From Cyclostephanos tholiformis (lineage: Eukaryota > Bacillariophyta > Thalassiosirophyceae > Thalassiosirales > Thalassiosiraceae): DNA of 16,070 bases. Where the stretch lies: the NCBI GenBank assembly GCA_036939975.1, contig JALLPB010000419.1:1-16070 (forward strand), read 5' to 3'. Shown piece by piece: positions 1 to 8,787 of the stretch. How positions within the stretch are numbered: position 1 is the first letter of the stretch; each line of letters starts with the position of its first letter. Under the pieces are notes generated by a model. That model ran no database searches. It had not been told where the DNA came from and worked only from the letters and a program-made list of their open reading frames with translations. Position numbers and translations under genes: made by a program.

Positions 1-2
1 TG

Positions 3-1517
3 CCCCCCGCGGGGGGGGGGGGGGGGGGCTCCTCCTCGGGAACGGCCGGGGGAGGCGGCGGTGGCGGATCGTCGATCTTCCAATCCCTCTTCGCCGAGCG
101 CGCCGAGGGATTCTTCGTCGACCTGCGCTTTCGAAATGCGCCCCCCCGTCCGCCCGTGGGACCGACGTTCGTTGGTTCCGGTCTCGAGGGGGAGCTAACG
201 AAGAAATGGACGCGATACAAGGCGCGCAATGCCGTCGAATCGCGATACGCGTGGAGGGTACACCCCGGCGATCATTTGCGAGAGCTGGTGTCGAGGTTGG
301 CGACGAGCGCCATGGACATCGAGGGATGCTACAACAACATGTCCAACAAGGACGCGCCGTCGGGTGTGGGGGGAGCGGTCGTCGCATCATCCGCCGTCGA
401 GACCCTCTCCCCGGATGACGAGGCACTCATCGAATGGAAGGGGAGCTCGGGGGATACATCCGCGGATATGCTACAGAAGGAAAGGGACAGGGCGAGGGCC
501 GCGGCGAGGGCGGCCATCGCTCGGGGTTACGGCGCGATCCAAACCCCGGCCAAGGGGGCATCGGGGGAGGCGGGGGGGAGCGCAATCGTCGGGGCTGATG
601 GTAAAAAATTCAAGCTAAAGAAGAATCATCTCCAGTCTCGCATACTCGACGAGCGCACGCCCAACTTCATGAAGAAGACGACCTACCTAACGAACGACGC
701 GACGTCGGTACATCGATTCACGTCGTTGGCGACAGCGCAGGTACAGAGGGCACGGGACGTCGATTTGGCCGTGGAGGAGATTAGGAATAGGTACGCAGGA
801 TCAGACGTCATTGAGGGGGGGTTCGTCGAGGCGAACAAACTGGGGATATTGCCCATGGGTAGCGTCGGGGGGGGCGAGGGGGGGAACGGCAGGACCCACC
901 CCACGAGGAAGGACCTGTACCCCGTCTGGGATCTGCCGTTGCTGCCCGACGTGCGAACGTGGGGACACACCTTCACGCACGTTGTGCTTGACAACCCTCC
1001 CAGGACTGCCGTCGCCGGCAACAGAGGTGCGAAGCGGTCTTCTACTGCCTCGTCTGGCGGCGACGACGTATTCTCCGGCGTCTGTCGACTCGACAGGGCG
1101 ATCGTTGCCGACGTGGCGAAGCAGGCGCACAACGCGAGGATGGAATGCACCGTTTGGGTGCCGACAACCTCCTCTTCCGGACCCGTCAACAAAAAATCGC
1201 GTCAATCCGTGGAGCTGCACGAGGCCATCCAGAGGTACGACCTCGACGTGGTACCCCTGCGCGATCCGTCGGCTCCGCCGGTGCATTTCGTATTCACAAT
1301 CGACCCGTCCCCGGAGGGCAGAGGGTACGTGGGATATCACCCCATCGGCAGTCGCGTCCAGCTTTCGATGGGTAGGCCCGTCGTCGTGCACGATGGGAGC
1401 AACGTTAGGCGTCGGGGGCTCAACGACGAGGAGAGGAGGGCGTTTGAGATGCGAACAGCGGAAGTGCACGTCGACCTCGCAGAGAAGCACGGACTCATTG
1501 ATGAGGAGAACGCATAA
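3..1517 (+). CDS. PAF1: PAF1, subunit of the RNA polymerase II-associated Paf1 elongation complex (5' partial)
   Basis: The frame is open from the left edge to TAA at 1515-1517, giving at least 504 residues; no start codon can be assigned in the window. The GTG near 156 is not the start, because conserved sequence lies upstream. Family landmarks, numbered from the window edge, are the N-terminal block FFVDLRFRN followed by PPRPP (about 37-51), FMKKTTYLTND (222-232), YPVWDLPLLPDVRTWG (306-321) and GSRVQLSMGRP (449-459). They occur in the same order as in animal and yeast Paf1. Paf1 scaffolds the nuclear Paf1 complex, which travels with Pol II and supports H2B ubiquitination and H3K4/K36 methylation. 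A Ser/Ala/Gly-rich insert (about 115-200) and a Gly-rich stretch (about 285-300) make it longer between blocks than the compact homologues. The N-terminus encodes poly-Pro/poly-Gly/Ser from a G18 tract that may be hard to sequence. There is no intron in the visible part. The family call is firm; the N-terminus is unknown. Confidence 0.9.
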   Translation, partial: PPAGGGGGGSSSGTAGGGGGGGSSIFQSLFAERAEGFFVDLRFRNAPPRPPVGPTFVGSGLEGELTKKWTRYKARNAVESRYAWRVHPGDHLRELVSRLATSAMDIEGCYNNMSNKDAPSGVGGAVVASSAVETLSPDDEALIEWKGSSGDTSADMLQKERDRARAAARAAIARGYGAIQTPAKGASGEAGGSAIVGADGKKFKLKKNHLQSRILDERTPNFMKKTTYLTNDATSVHRFTSLATAQVQRARDVDLAVEEIRNRYAGSDVIEGGFVEANKLGILPMGSVGGGEGGNGRTHPTRKDLYPVWDLPLLPDVRTWGHTFTHVVLDNPPRTAVAGNRGAKRSSTASSGGDDVFSGVCRLDRAIVADVAKQAHNARMECTVWVPTTSSSGPVNKKSRQSVELHEAIQRYDLDVVPLRDPSAPPVHFVFTIDPSPEGRGYVGYHPIGSRVQLSMGRPVVVHDGSNVRRRGLNDEERRAFEMRTAEVHVDLAEKHGLIDEENA

Positions 1518-2212
1518 GGCATGAGGGCAGGGGTAGGTCCAGGGGGAGACCAATAGGGGGGGGGAGGAGGAAGATGAAACCAAAATAACCTGGTCGGTCG
1601 CGAGGAGAGCTATGGCGTCGAATGAGGAGAGGATGCATTCTGGAACGGAGTCTTTAAATTTACTCTTCGTCTTCTATGACGCATTGGACCACGAATGTAG
1701 AAGTATTCGACAATTAATTTGATACAAATTAATCATTCCGGAGCCGATACCTTTTTCAAAGTCCATACATTATTGCACTATGAATTCCCAGCGGCGCATG
1801 AAGGGATAGTACATCGAGAAGAACACAAGGCGCTAGAGCGCTTCCGACGTCGACAAGCCAACAGCACGCGGCGCCATGGTAGGAGGGCTCGTCGTGATCG
1901 ACAAGGACGCTGTTGCTCACACCCTAAACTAGTGGTTATCTAACTGATGGTCGGCAAGGGTCAGTGGTGGTCAGAATTGTTGAAGCGACTCGACTATCAG
2001 GACGCTTCAATGCCCAGGATAAATAAAAATGCGGCAAGTAGGTCAACCGTCATAGAATCGACGATGACGGCACTCCTACATGGATATTTCTCCGTTTCTC
2101 ACTCGCACGCGTAAATTGTGCATAGACTGCATCGCCGCTATTTGTAATAATATTTACACGAGTTAAAAAAAATTGGTCCTTTTTCTCGGGATTAAAATTT
2201 TTTATAGCCAAC
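1518..2212. other. Convergent intergenic region, PAF1 3' end to RPS3A 3' end
   Basis: This stretch of about 695 bases holds the two 3' untranslated regions. AATAAA-like A-rich sequence occurs near 2020-2030 (+ strand), and there is T/A-rich sequence just past the RPS3A stop. A 74-codon open frame at 1719-1943 has arginine-rich, non-conserved content and looks accidental. I saw no tRNA boxes or other RNA gene. Confidence 0.5.
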
Positions 2213-3630
2213 TTACAAACGTCCCCCGGATCCGGCGACGATGGTCTCCGCCACGACTGGCGCGACCGCCGCACCGACGTCCGTGCCGTCGTCCGTGTGC
2301 CACTCCATCAACGCCGTGACGTCGAACTTGGGCTTCTTGATGACCTTGACCTTTCGGATGTAACAGTCCTTGATCGGAAATATCAGGCTCGCCTCCCTTT
2401 CGATTTCCTCACCGGTGGTACCGGCGACCAGGGCCTTCACCAGGGCCTTGAGATCTCCCTTCCCCGCTAGCGTGGACATGGTATTCACCATCTTCGCCCG
2501 GATGGAACGCATCTTGGCCGACTTGGCGTAGCAAGTCTCCTTGATCTGATCGTCCTGCTTCTTCGTGAACGCGATGCAGAACATGCGAACGATGTACCCG
2601 TCGGTGGTACGGGCGTCGACGTTCGCCTCGATGATGCTCTGCTTCTTCTTGATGAGGCTGCAGAGCTTGTCACGGGTCATGTCCATGCCGTGGAAGTTGA
2701 GTAGGCAGTTAAAGCCCTGAACGTCCTCGATGCAAAGCTTGATCTTGCGGTAGGACATGGCCTCGTTGTCGTTGAGGTCGCCCAGGGACAGCTCGATGAT
2801 ACGACCCCGGAGGCCCTCGGACGCGATCTTGGTCCCGGCGGTCTTGGTGATGATGGTCTTACCGCACTCCTTCTTGGCGAAGATGGAGGGGGCGATGAGC
2901 TTGTACCACTCCTTCTTCGTGAAGGGATCGACGGCCTTCTTCTTCCCGCCCTTTTTCGACTTCGTGAGTCGCTTATTTTTTCCCTGTTATTAGTTATCAT
3001 CATCGACGGATCGAGGGGGAAGGGGCAAACGAGGGAGGGGGAAGAATATTGGGAGGTTAGGAAAAATTCGATGAGTCTGACGTCGTCACAAGGCCCATAT
3101 TTCGACTCCTCATCCGAGCGGGAGCAGAGATATATATGAGGGAAAGGGTTTTACTATCCAACGAAGACCGACCGCACCACATCCTCGCCCATCCGACGTC
3201 CATCGTCGTCCACATGCCTGCGCCTCCCGGAGAGAGGGCGTCGATCGCGCGCACGAGTTGTACGGTACGACGGGACGGTGTCGAAAGGCGCCCACAGACT
3301 CCCCCCGCGTTCAATATCTCGTCCCCCTTTCCGAGTATGCATTATTTCATACATGGATTCATCGGAGGGCGAGGGATAAGGACAGATTGGGTCATGTCCT
3401 CGCTGAGAGGAGGGGGGGGGGAGGGGGGCCTCCGTATACGACGGGACGACGGGGGGACATCGGAGAGGGCGGTCGGTTGGGTATAATCGTTAGGTAGTAA
3501 ACCAGCATTCCCCGTTTTCTCTGCTCTGCTCATAAGACGATGGCCTTGCGCATTGGGGCGCCTAAAATGGATATTATGACAAGCATATCATCCAACGACA
3601 CCACCGACGGTGCGGACTTACAATCGCCAT
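2213..3630 (-). CDS. RPS3A: 40S ribosomal protein S3a (eS1), two exons
   Basis: Structure is complement(join(2213..2983, 3622..3630)), giving 259 residues against 264 in human S3a. Exon 1 carries only ATG GCG ATT (Met-Ala-Ile). It is followed by a perfect GTAAGT donor, and exon 2 resumes in phase 0 after an AACAG acceptor with GKNKRLTK, reconstituting the conserved S3a N-terminus. Exon 2 then has the basic segment KKGGKKKAVDPFTKKEWY, GTKIASEGLRGR, NFHGMDMTRDKLC, a TTDGYIVRMFCIAFTKK block and VRKVKVIKKPKFDVT, all in family order. eS1 is a small-subunit protein near the mRNA exit channel and platform. The C-terminus (acidic, then a GSGGRL-type ending) is variable in the family and poorly constrained here. 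The first intron directly after the start codon is typical of ribosomal protein genes. It shares its upstream region with FTSZ. Confidence 0.95.
2984..3621 (-). other. First intron of RPS3A (638 bp)
   Basis: The donor is GTAAGT at 3621-3616 and the acceptor is ...CTAATAACAG ending at 2984, both read on the minus strand. This intron is two to six times longer than the other introns in the window (110-280 bp). It contains several short open frames on both strands with low-complexity Arg/Gly/Pro content and no conserved pattern, and it has several poly-G tracts. I searched by eye for C/D-box snoRNA boxes and found no correctly spaced pair. Confidence 0.85.
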
Positions 3631-4140
3631 GATGATGCAGGGGGGGGGGAGTGGAATGAAGAGGAAGAGGTGTTTGCGTGGTATGGGGGGGACAAAGTAG
3701 TGTAGTATTGGGTCAATCACTCGACGACCGGTCAGAGTAATAGGAACGGGTGGAGGGAGGCTCGTACATTTAGTATTGATTCCCTTTTAGACTTACTCCT
3801 TTACTTGAAAACATTGCCTATGCAATTGGGTTATGAGCTCACAGATGAAATTTCACATTAATATCGAACGTAAGTACATATTATACTCTAAAAGTAATCT
3901 TAAATAAAACGGCGGGAGAGGTGACCTTTCCCGCGCAGATGCTCTCAAAATAAATAGATATTACCTAGCTTGATTGATGATTCCCCCCCCCCCCCCCCCC
4001 ACCCCCAAAACAATCATAAGTAGTTCTTCGTCAAGTTCAAGTGAAACCATGATGACGACTACGTGGGGTGACAAAGTCATCTTACATGTGTAAAGAAACA
4101 TAGGAAGAAGAGGGGCCAAAGCAAAGAAATAATAATAACC
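3631..4140. promoter_or_regulatory. Divergent promoter region between RPS3A (-) and FTSZ (+)
   Basis: These 510 bases separate the two start codons and must hold both 5' untranslated regions and promoters. Visible elements are an AT-rich segment (about 3770-3910), a GC-rich near-palindrome with an E2F-like site (3911-3936, listed separately), a C18 tract followed by A and C5 (3983-4006), and A-rich sequence directly before the FTSZ ATG. No clear TATA box could be chosen. Confidence 0.6.
3911..3936. promoter_or_regulatory. E2F-like site within a near-palindrome
   Basis: TTTCCCGCGC at 3927-3936 matches the E2F/DP consensus TTTSSCGC. The arms GCGGGA (3912-3917) and TCCCGC (3929-3934) and the inner AGGTGACCT (3919-3927) share the same centre at 3923. 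Together they form a 23-base dyad whose only mismatched pair, apart from the central base, is 3918/3928. It lies about 205 bases before the FTSZ ATG and about 280 bases before the RPS3A ATG. Binding is inferred from sequence only. Confidence 0.4.
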
Positions 4141-6001
4141 ATGCCATATAAAACCTCGTCGTCGCTTTTCGCGACGGTCGCATTGGCATCGTCGCTGATT
4201 CTGACGTCCGCCGCCGCCGCGATGACCATTATTCCGAGGTCCGCCTCCACCCTCGCCTTCTCCCCCCCGATGACGTCGTCGTCGCGACGACAGCGACGGA
4301 CGCGACGATGCAATCGCGACTGGTCCTATATCATACCCTCTTCCATATCCTCGACGACGATATCCGACGATTTATCGGACTTCGACGACGAGGACGACGA
4401 CGTGGGTGGAGGGGGGTCGACGACGATGCCTCCGATGATGCCATTCCAGACTGACGGCGGCGTGATAATGCCGGAGGGCGGGACCAATCCCTGCGTCATC
4501 AAGGTGAGAGCGTAAATCTCGTCCCATAATCGCACCTATATACCCTTCGTTAGTGCGAGTGTATGTTACGGGGGGGGTTCCGGTTGAAATGATACGGTCG
4601 ACTATTTTATTTTTTCACTTCAAAAATGATTCATGCCCCGCGATCTTACCATTTTACCGCCGATCGTTTGCATATTTCATTTCCACGCTCCCATATCGCT
4701 CTCCCTACCCCCCCCCCCCCATCACCCCCCTCTCATGATCGGCCGGGGGAAACAAATAATTTTTTTTTTTTCATCCCGCTCAGGTCCTTGGCGTGGGCGG
4801 TGGAGGGGGCAACGCCGTGAATCGCATGATCCAAACCCGCATCGATGGCGTGTCCTTCTGGGCCGTGAATACCGACGCCCAGGCCCTAGCGAAGTCCCTC
4901 GCTCCCAACGTGCTCAACATAGGCCGACGTGTGACGCGAGGCTTGGGCGCCGGTGGCGTCCCCCTCGTGGGCAAACGTTCCGCGGAGGAGAATTCGATGG
5001 AGATACAATCGATATGCCGCGGCAGCGACATGATATTCATCACCGCCGGGATGGGGGGGGGGACGGGCAGCGGCGCTGGTCCGGTGGTGGCGGAGATCGC
5101 GAGGGATATGGGCTGTCTCACCGTGGGCGTCGTAACGAAGCCGTTCGCGTTCGAGGGCAAGAGGAGGATGCAGCAGGCCGAGGCGGCCATCGCCGAATTG
5201 AGAAAGCACGTCGATACCCTCATCGTGGTTAGCAATGACAAGCTACTGCGCATCGTGCCGGAGAATACGCCCGTGACGGACGCCTTCCTCGTCGCCGACG
5301 ATATATTGAGGCAGGGCGTGGTGGGAATATCGGAGATCATTATAAAGACGGGACTCGTGAACGTCGATTTTGCCGACGTCCGAGCGGTGATGAAGGATGC
5401 CGGTACGGCCCTCATGGGAGTGGGTACGGGCGTCGGCAAGACTCGCGCCACCGACGCCGCCGTTGCCGCGATATCGAGTCCCTTGCTCGATTTCCCGATT
5501 AGCGAAGCGAAGCGCATAGTGTTCAATATCGTTGGGGGGAAGAGCCTGGGATTGTCGGAGATCAACGCCGCGAGCGAGGTGATATACGAGAACGCTCACG
5601 AGGATGCGAATATAATATTCGGAGCCCTCATCGATCCGGACATGGGGGAGGAGGTCAGCATAACGGTGCTTGCCTGCGACTTCCGAGAGACGAGGGAGAA
5701 CGAGCCGTCTACGTCGACGGTCGTCGCGGGGGTCGTCGGGGGAGGCAAGGGTCCGACGGAGGTGGCTAGGAACGGCGAGGGGGGGTACCGATCCCCGAAT
5801 TTCTACAAAGAGAGGAGGGAGATGACGCGTAGTCCCCTCGGCCCCGACGCATCGATCGAGGAGACGAGGACAGCGATCACGAGGGGATTCAAGCGACCGG
5901 AGCCCGCGCCCGCCTTTTTGGAGGAGGAGGAGCGGGAGAGGAAGTCGTTCAGTAAACGGAAGGGGGGATTCTTCCGACGGCTGTTTGGTGGTTCGTCTTG
6001 A
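4141..6001 (+). CDS. FTSZ: Plastid-targeted cell-division GTPase FtsZ, two exons
   Basis: Structure is join(4141..4503, 4784..6001), giving 526 residues. FtsZ is a tubulin-like GTPase that forms the ring at the plastid division site. Residues 9-27 are a hydrophobic signal-peptide core. They are followed by STLAFSPP around Phe40, an ASAFAP-like cleavage motif of secondary plastids with four membranes. A Ser/Arg-rich stretch and an acidic Asp/Glu linker (to about 100) complete the presequence. The GTPase core begins near NPCVIK and continues across the splice as VLGVGGGGGNAVNRMI. The tubulin/FtsZ signature GGGTGSG is at 212-218 and the T7 loop NVDFADV, which completes the neighbour's active site, is at 314-320. 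The tail has PAPAFLEEEE, resembling the bacterial C-terminal partner-binding peptide, then a basic-aromatic end (KRKGGFFRRLFGG). The start was chosen because it gives the signal peptide and sits in ACCATGCC. Stop is TGA. Confidence 0.95.
4504..4783 (+). other. FTSZ intron (280 bp)
   Basis: The donor is GTGAGA directly after the Lys codon of CVIK. The acceptor is CCGCTCAG with a T-rich tract before it (T12 near 4760-4771), in phase 0. The intron holds a C13 tract (4708-4720). Splicing exactly restores the FtsZ nucleotide-binding start, which makes the boundary firm. Confidence 0.93.
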
Positions 6002-6437
6002 TGGTTAGTTTAAAGCGAATTAGGGGCACGCGTATCCCATTATTGAAAGGCCGAAAAAGATGCGTATCGATCGGTACCCTACATAAATTACGTTTTGGCA
6101 TCAGAAAATAGCTTGATAAATATGTTCAAACGATTCAATGTCCATGTATGTATGTCTTAACTAAAAAATACAGACCGCGTAACTTTCTCATTTCTAGTCA
6201 TTGATATCGTTATCTAGAAACCCAATCCTGTCATACAACACCAAAAGCTGTATCAAGCAAGGCCAAAATAACAAGCTGAATACGTTCTGGGTGAGTTCAT
6301 TCTTAAATGTGTTTTACAACCACTTCAGTCTATGGATTGTTCGGAAGCCCTCAATCGTTGGTCGTAACTATTTTTTTCTTGGAAATTAAGAACAATGTAC
6401 CACAGTAAAAATTCACACACAAGCTTGGTTCCTTTAC
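6002..6437. other. Convergent intergenic region downstream of FTSZ
   Basis: These AT-rich 436 bases hold the FTSZ 3' untranslated region and probably that of the minus-strand zinc-finger gene. A 62-codon open frame (6201-6389, +) has no recognisable content. I see no RNA gene or strong hairpin. Confidence 0.45.
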
Positions 6438-6978
6438 TTATCTCGGAGGGCTGTCCTTCTTCCTCGGAGAGGGAGAGTCCTTTGGGCCAATCGTTCGTGG
6501 TAAGGACACAAACTTGGCAATTGTGACAAGGAGAATTCCTGCGGAATCTGGACGAGCAGGAGGAAAGGATGCGGGATGATGTGCGGAGATATGAATGTGC
6601 AGGGTCGAATATCGTTGGCTCGGCAACACTGGAAGTTGCCATTGGCACGGCGCCGGAAACAAAGTAGTAATAGTAGTAGCAGCTGAAGAGGAAGAAAAAC
6701 ATGTACAAACATAACTGGTGTAGGCAGCGACCTGGTGTAATTCATCACTGTTGTGCTCTATATAGACAAATGAAATATGAATGCGTATTACTAGTAATTA
6801 CCTCCCTTAAAAGAGCAATCACTTCCAAACAGCTACCATTATGAATCAAAACTGTCCATGTAGGTCGCGGATCTTCGGATCGTCTAAAATATAAGAAATC
6901 CATTAACTGATCACATCACACCTAACTTGAGAAAAAAATGAGAAAATATTACCTGAACACCTCACGCCAACTATTACA
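6438..6978 (-). other. Possible extra 3' exons of the minus-strand zinc-finger gene
   Basis: Downstream of the TAA at 6974-6976, two further exons can be read on the minus strand in compatible phase. A donor GTAATA at 6977, just before that stop, leaves two bases of a codon. An acceptor TATATTTTAG ends at 6884. An 82-base exon (6883-6802) then opens for 27 codons, starting RSEDPRPTWTVLIHNG. Its donor GTAATT at 6801 leads to acceptor ACACCAG (ends 6732) and a 97-codon exon ending in TAA at 6438 with a basic Ser/Pro tail. The implied introns are 94 and 70 bp. Against it, the first donor is weak, one acceptor is not followed by G, and I recognise no domain. It could equally be noncoding 3' sequence. 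Confidence 0.25.
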
Positions 6979-8787
6979 CTTCAGAGAAAAATCGCAGGTT
7001 GATGGATTGTTCGTTATTGGAGACGGCGACGGCGACAGGAGGCGAGGGTCTGACTACTTCCGGAGGAGTGAAGATAATCCCATCGCTCCCGTTGCACAAT
7101 CCACGTCTCATCGCGCTTGTCACCCAATACTTTTTCTTCCCACGAGTGACGCCCTTGGAATTCTTGAGACGAGAGTACTCCTCCTTGATTGCACTGGGAA
7201 TGTAGTTGCATTGCCTAGAATTTGTGTAGCGGAGAGAGAGAGAGATAGTAAGAGTGAGATGGGTACTTCCTTGTAATGGATGAGGTACTCCCATGACGGA
7301 AAAAGTATATGCTGGCACACTCACATGATGTGATCCCTTTGGAATCTGATATTCGAGAGGTATATCCTCTCGAGGCTACGGGGATATACAGCGCTCTTCT
7401 CAGCCCTCTCACCCGGAGGTGCGACCTTGCAAAAACGACAACGGAAGCCGATCGTGCCGGCGTACCTCTCGAGTCGACTCGTGCTACGACTGCCGGTGTC
7501 GTCGCCCTTGCCCCGTGCGCTACTCGCGGTGGTCGACGTGGTCCCCACAACGAATCCCTCCCATACATCCCGTCGAACGATGTTGTGTATCGCGTTGATG
7601 TGCTCCTCGTCGGACGCATCATGCAGGACGAACGACGTCTCGACGTGATCATCGCAGCCGAAGCCGACATCTCCGCCGCCGCATGTCGACGACAGTGGAT
7701 ACAACAACGATGCCGAAGAGAGGGATGACGTCGCCGTCGCCCCCACGCCCCCCCCCGTTCGTCGTTTTCCCTTCGTCCCCTTCTTCTTCTTCGTCTTCGT
7801 CGTCCCCTCCCCCCCCTTCTTCTCCACCCTGGTTCCTCCCGACGACCCCAATCCCAATACCATCTTCTCGTAAAATCCGTCGACGTCCGCGTCCTCCCCC
7901 GCGACCGCATCGCCCCCTGCCCTCCATCCACCCCCCTCGTCGTTCCCCTCGTCGTCGAGATTCCAAAGGAAGTCCCCCCCGTCCTCCTCCTCCTCCTCCT
8001 CCTCCTCCTCCTCCTCCACGTCGTCGTGGTCATTCCCGGGGCCTCCCCCCCCGCCACCGCGATCGAACGACGAGGAATATACCCCCGCCGATGATGCCCC
8101 CCCCCCCTCACGGACGGGCGTGACCCTTCCAACCCCCCCCCCCACCGCGCCCGTACCCTCCCAATAATCCCCGACATGTCCGGCCGCCGGCAGTCCGTCC
8201 CGACGGCAGACGTCGCAGGCCTCCGCGAGGCTCGGCACGCCCGTCGTGCAATCGCGGCACATCCATCCCCGGGGGGGCAAGGCGCGATGTTGTCCCCCAC
8301 CTCCCATCACCCCGGGGGGGTGGTGGGGTCCGCCGCCCACGTTGATGCGCCATCGATATCGCTGCGTCGGACGGGATTCAGACGAAGACGACGATGACGA
8401 CGGACGACCGTCCGTCGGGCCGGAGGGGGGGGTCGATTCCGTCGTCATCGTAGTCGTCGGGAGCCGAGGATGAGTGCGAAGACACGGCCTCTTCCCCGCC
8501 GACGTGGAGGGTTCGTTCGCGTCGTCGTCGTCGACGTCGTCCGCACCTCGTCCGATGCGCACGGAGGGGGACGGGAGACGACCGCGCGCGGCCCTCACGG
8601 GGCTGAAGAGCTCCACGAGGTTCACGACGGCCCTGGGGGGGGACGACGACGACGACGACCGACCGTCAGTAGTAGCGCGCCTTAGGAGGGGGCGGGAGGG
8701 AGATTCCTCGTACTCTCGGGCGGTCGCTTGGCGTTGATGCTGTTGGGCGGCCATGGTCGTTACTGCCTCTTCCTTCGCAGTCGACAT
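6974..8787 (-). CDS. Uncharacterised Cys/His zinc-binding protein with RanBP2-type finger, two exons or more
   Basis: Structure is complement(join(6974..7214, 7325..8787)), giving 567 residues in the shortest model. The start at 8787 is the first ATG in the frame; the next is at 8754. The N-terminal half is disordered (poly-Ser, Asp/Glu, Gly). Residues 175-194 read W-x-C-x2-C-x10-C-x2-C, the RanBP2/Npl4-type finger spacing, although the usual Asn is replaced. An E11 run lies near 258-268, followed by a Lys-rich basic stretch. The C-terminal domain (about 395-540) has C450-x2-C453, YPRSLERIY, H486-x3-C490 and KGVTRGKKKYWVTSAMRRGL. From memory this resembles a family of nuclear-looking diatom proteins of unknown role; that is recall, not a search. 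The splice (GTGAGT donor, TTCTAG acceptor) falls between H486 and C490 and joins the motif exactly. The function is unknown; nucleic-acid or ubiquitin binding are guesses from the finger class. Its promoter region is shared with the RCC2-like gene. Confidence 0.75.
7215..7324 (-). other. Intron of the zinc-finger gene (110 bp)
   Basis: The donor GTGAGTG begins at 7324 and the acceptor CAAATTCTAG ends at 7215, in phase 2. Without splicing, the frame ends at a TGA right at the junction. With it, the HxxxC half of the Cys/His motif follows the CxxC half. Confidence 0.88.
7984..8016. repeat. Trinucleotide microsatellite (CTC)11 encoding a Glu run
   Basis: Eleven perfect CTC units on the plus strand read as GAG on the minus strand. 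They encode an uninterrupted Glu11 tract inside the zinc-finger gene. Such pure codon runs are prone to length change. Confidence 0.95.

Noticed and set aside
801..1583. 260-codon minus-strand open frame opposite PAF1
   Set aside because: It is antisense to a conserved coding region with strong GC codon bias, has Arg/His/Pro-rich content and no recognisable domain; it is a shadow of PAF1.
1719..1943. 74-codon plus-strand open frame between PAF1 and RPS3A
   Set aside because: No conserved pattern, Arg-rich second half, no splice or neighbour context; treated as untranslated or intergenic sequence.
2984..3621. Possible box C/D snoRNA in the RPS3A intron
   Set aside because: One ATGATGA-like C box exists near the 3' splice site, but no D box follows at a workable distance and no terminal stem is seen.
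4780..5565. 261-codon minus-strand open frame opposite FTSZ
   Set aside because: The sense strand encodes unmistakable FtsZ motifs over the whole range; the antisense frame is low-complexity Ser/Thr/Pro.
7683..8123. Proline-rich 146-codon plus-strand open frame
   Set aside because: It is the complement of the Gly/Glu/Asp-rich part of the zinc-finger gene; poly-Pro and poly-Ser arise from the CTC and CCC runs.
7215..8300. 361-codon minus-strand open frame overlapping the zinc-finger gene in another frame
   Set aside because: It is Arg-rich throughout, lacks the Cys/His motifs, and reads straight through the well-supported intron.
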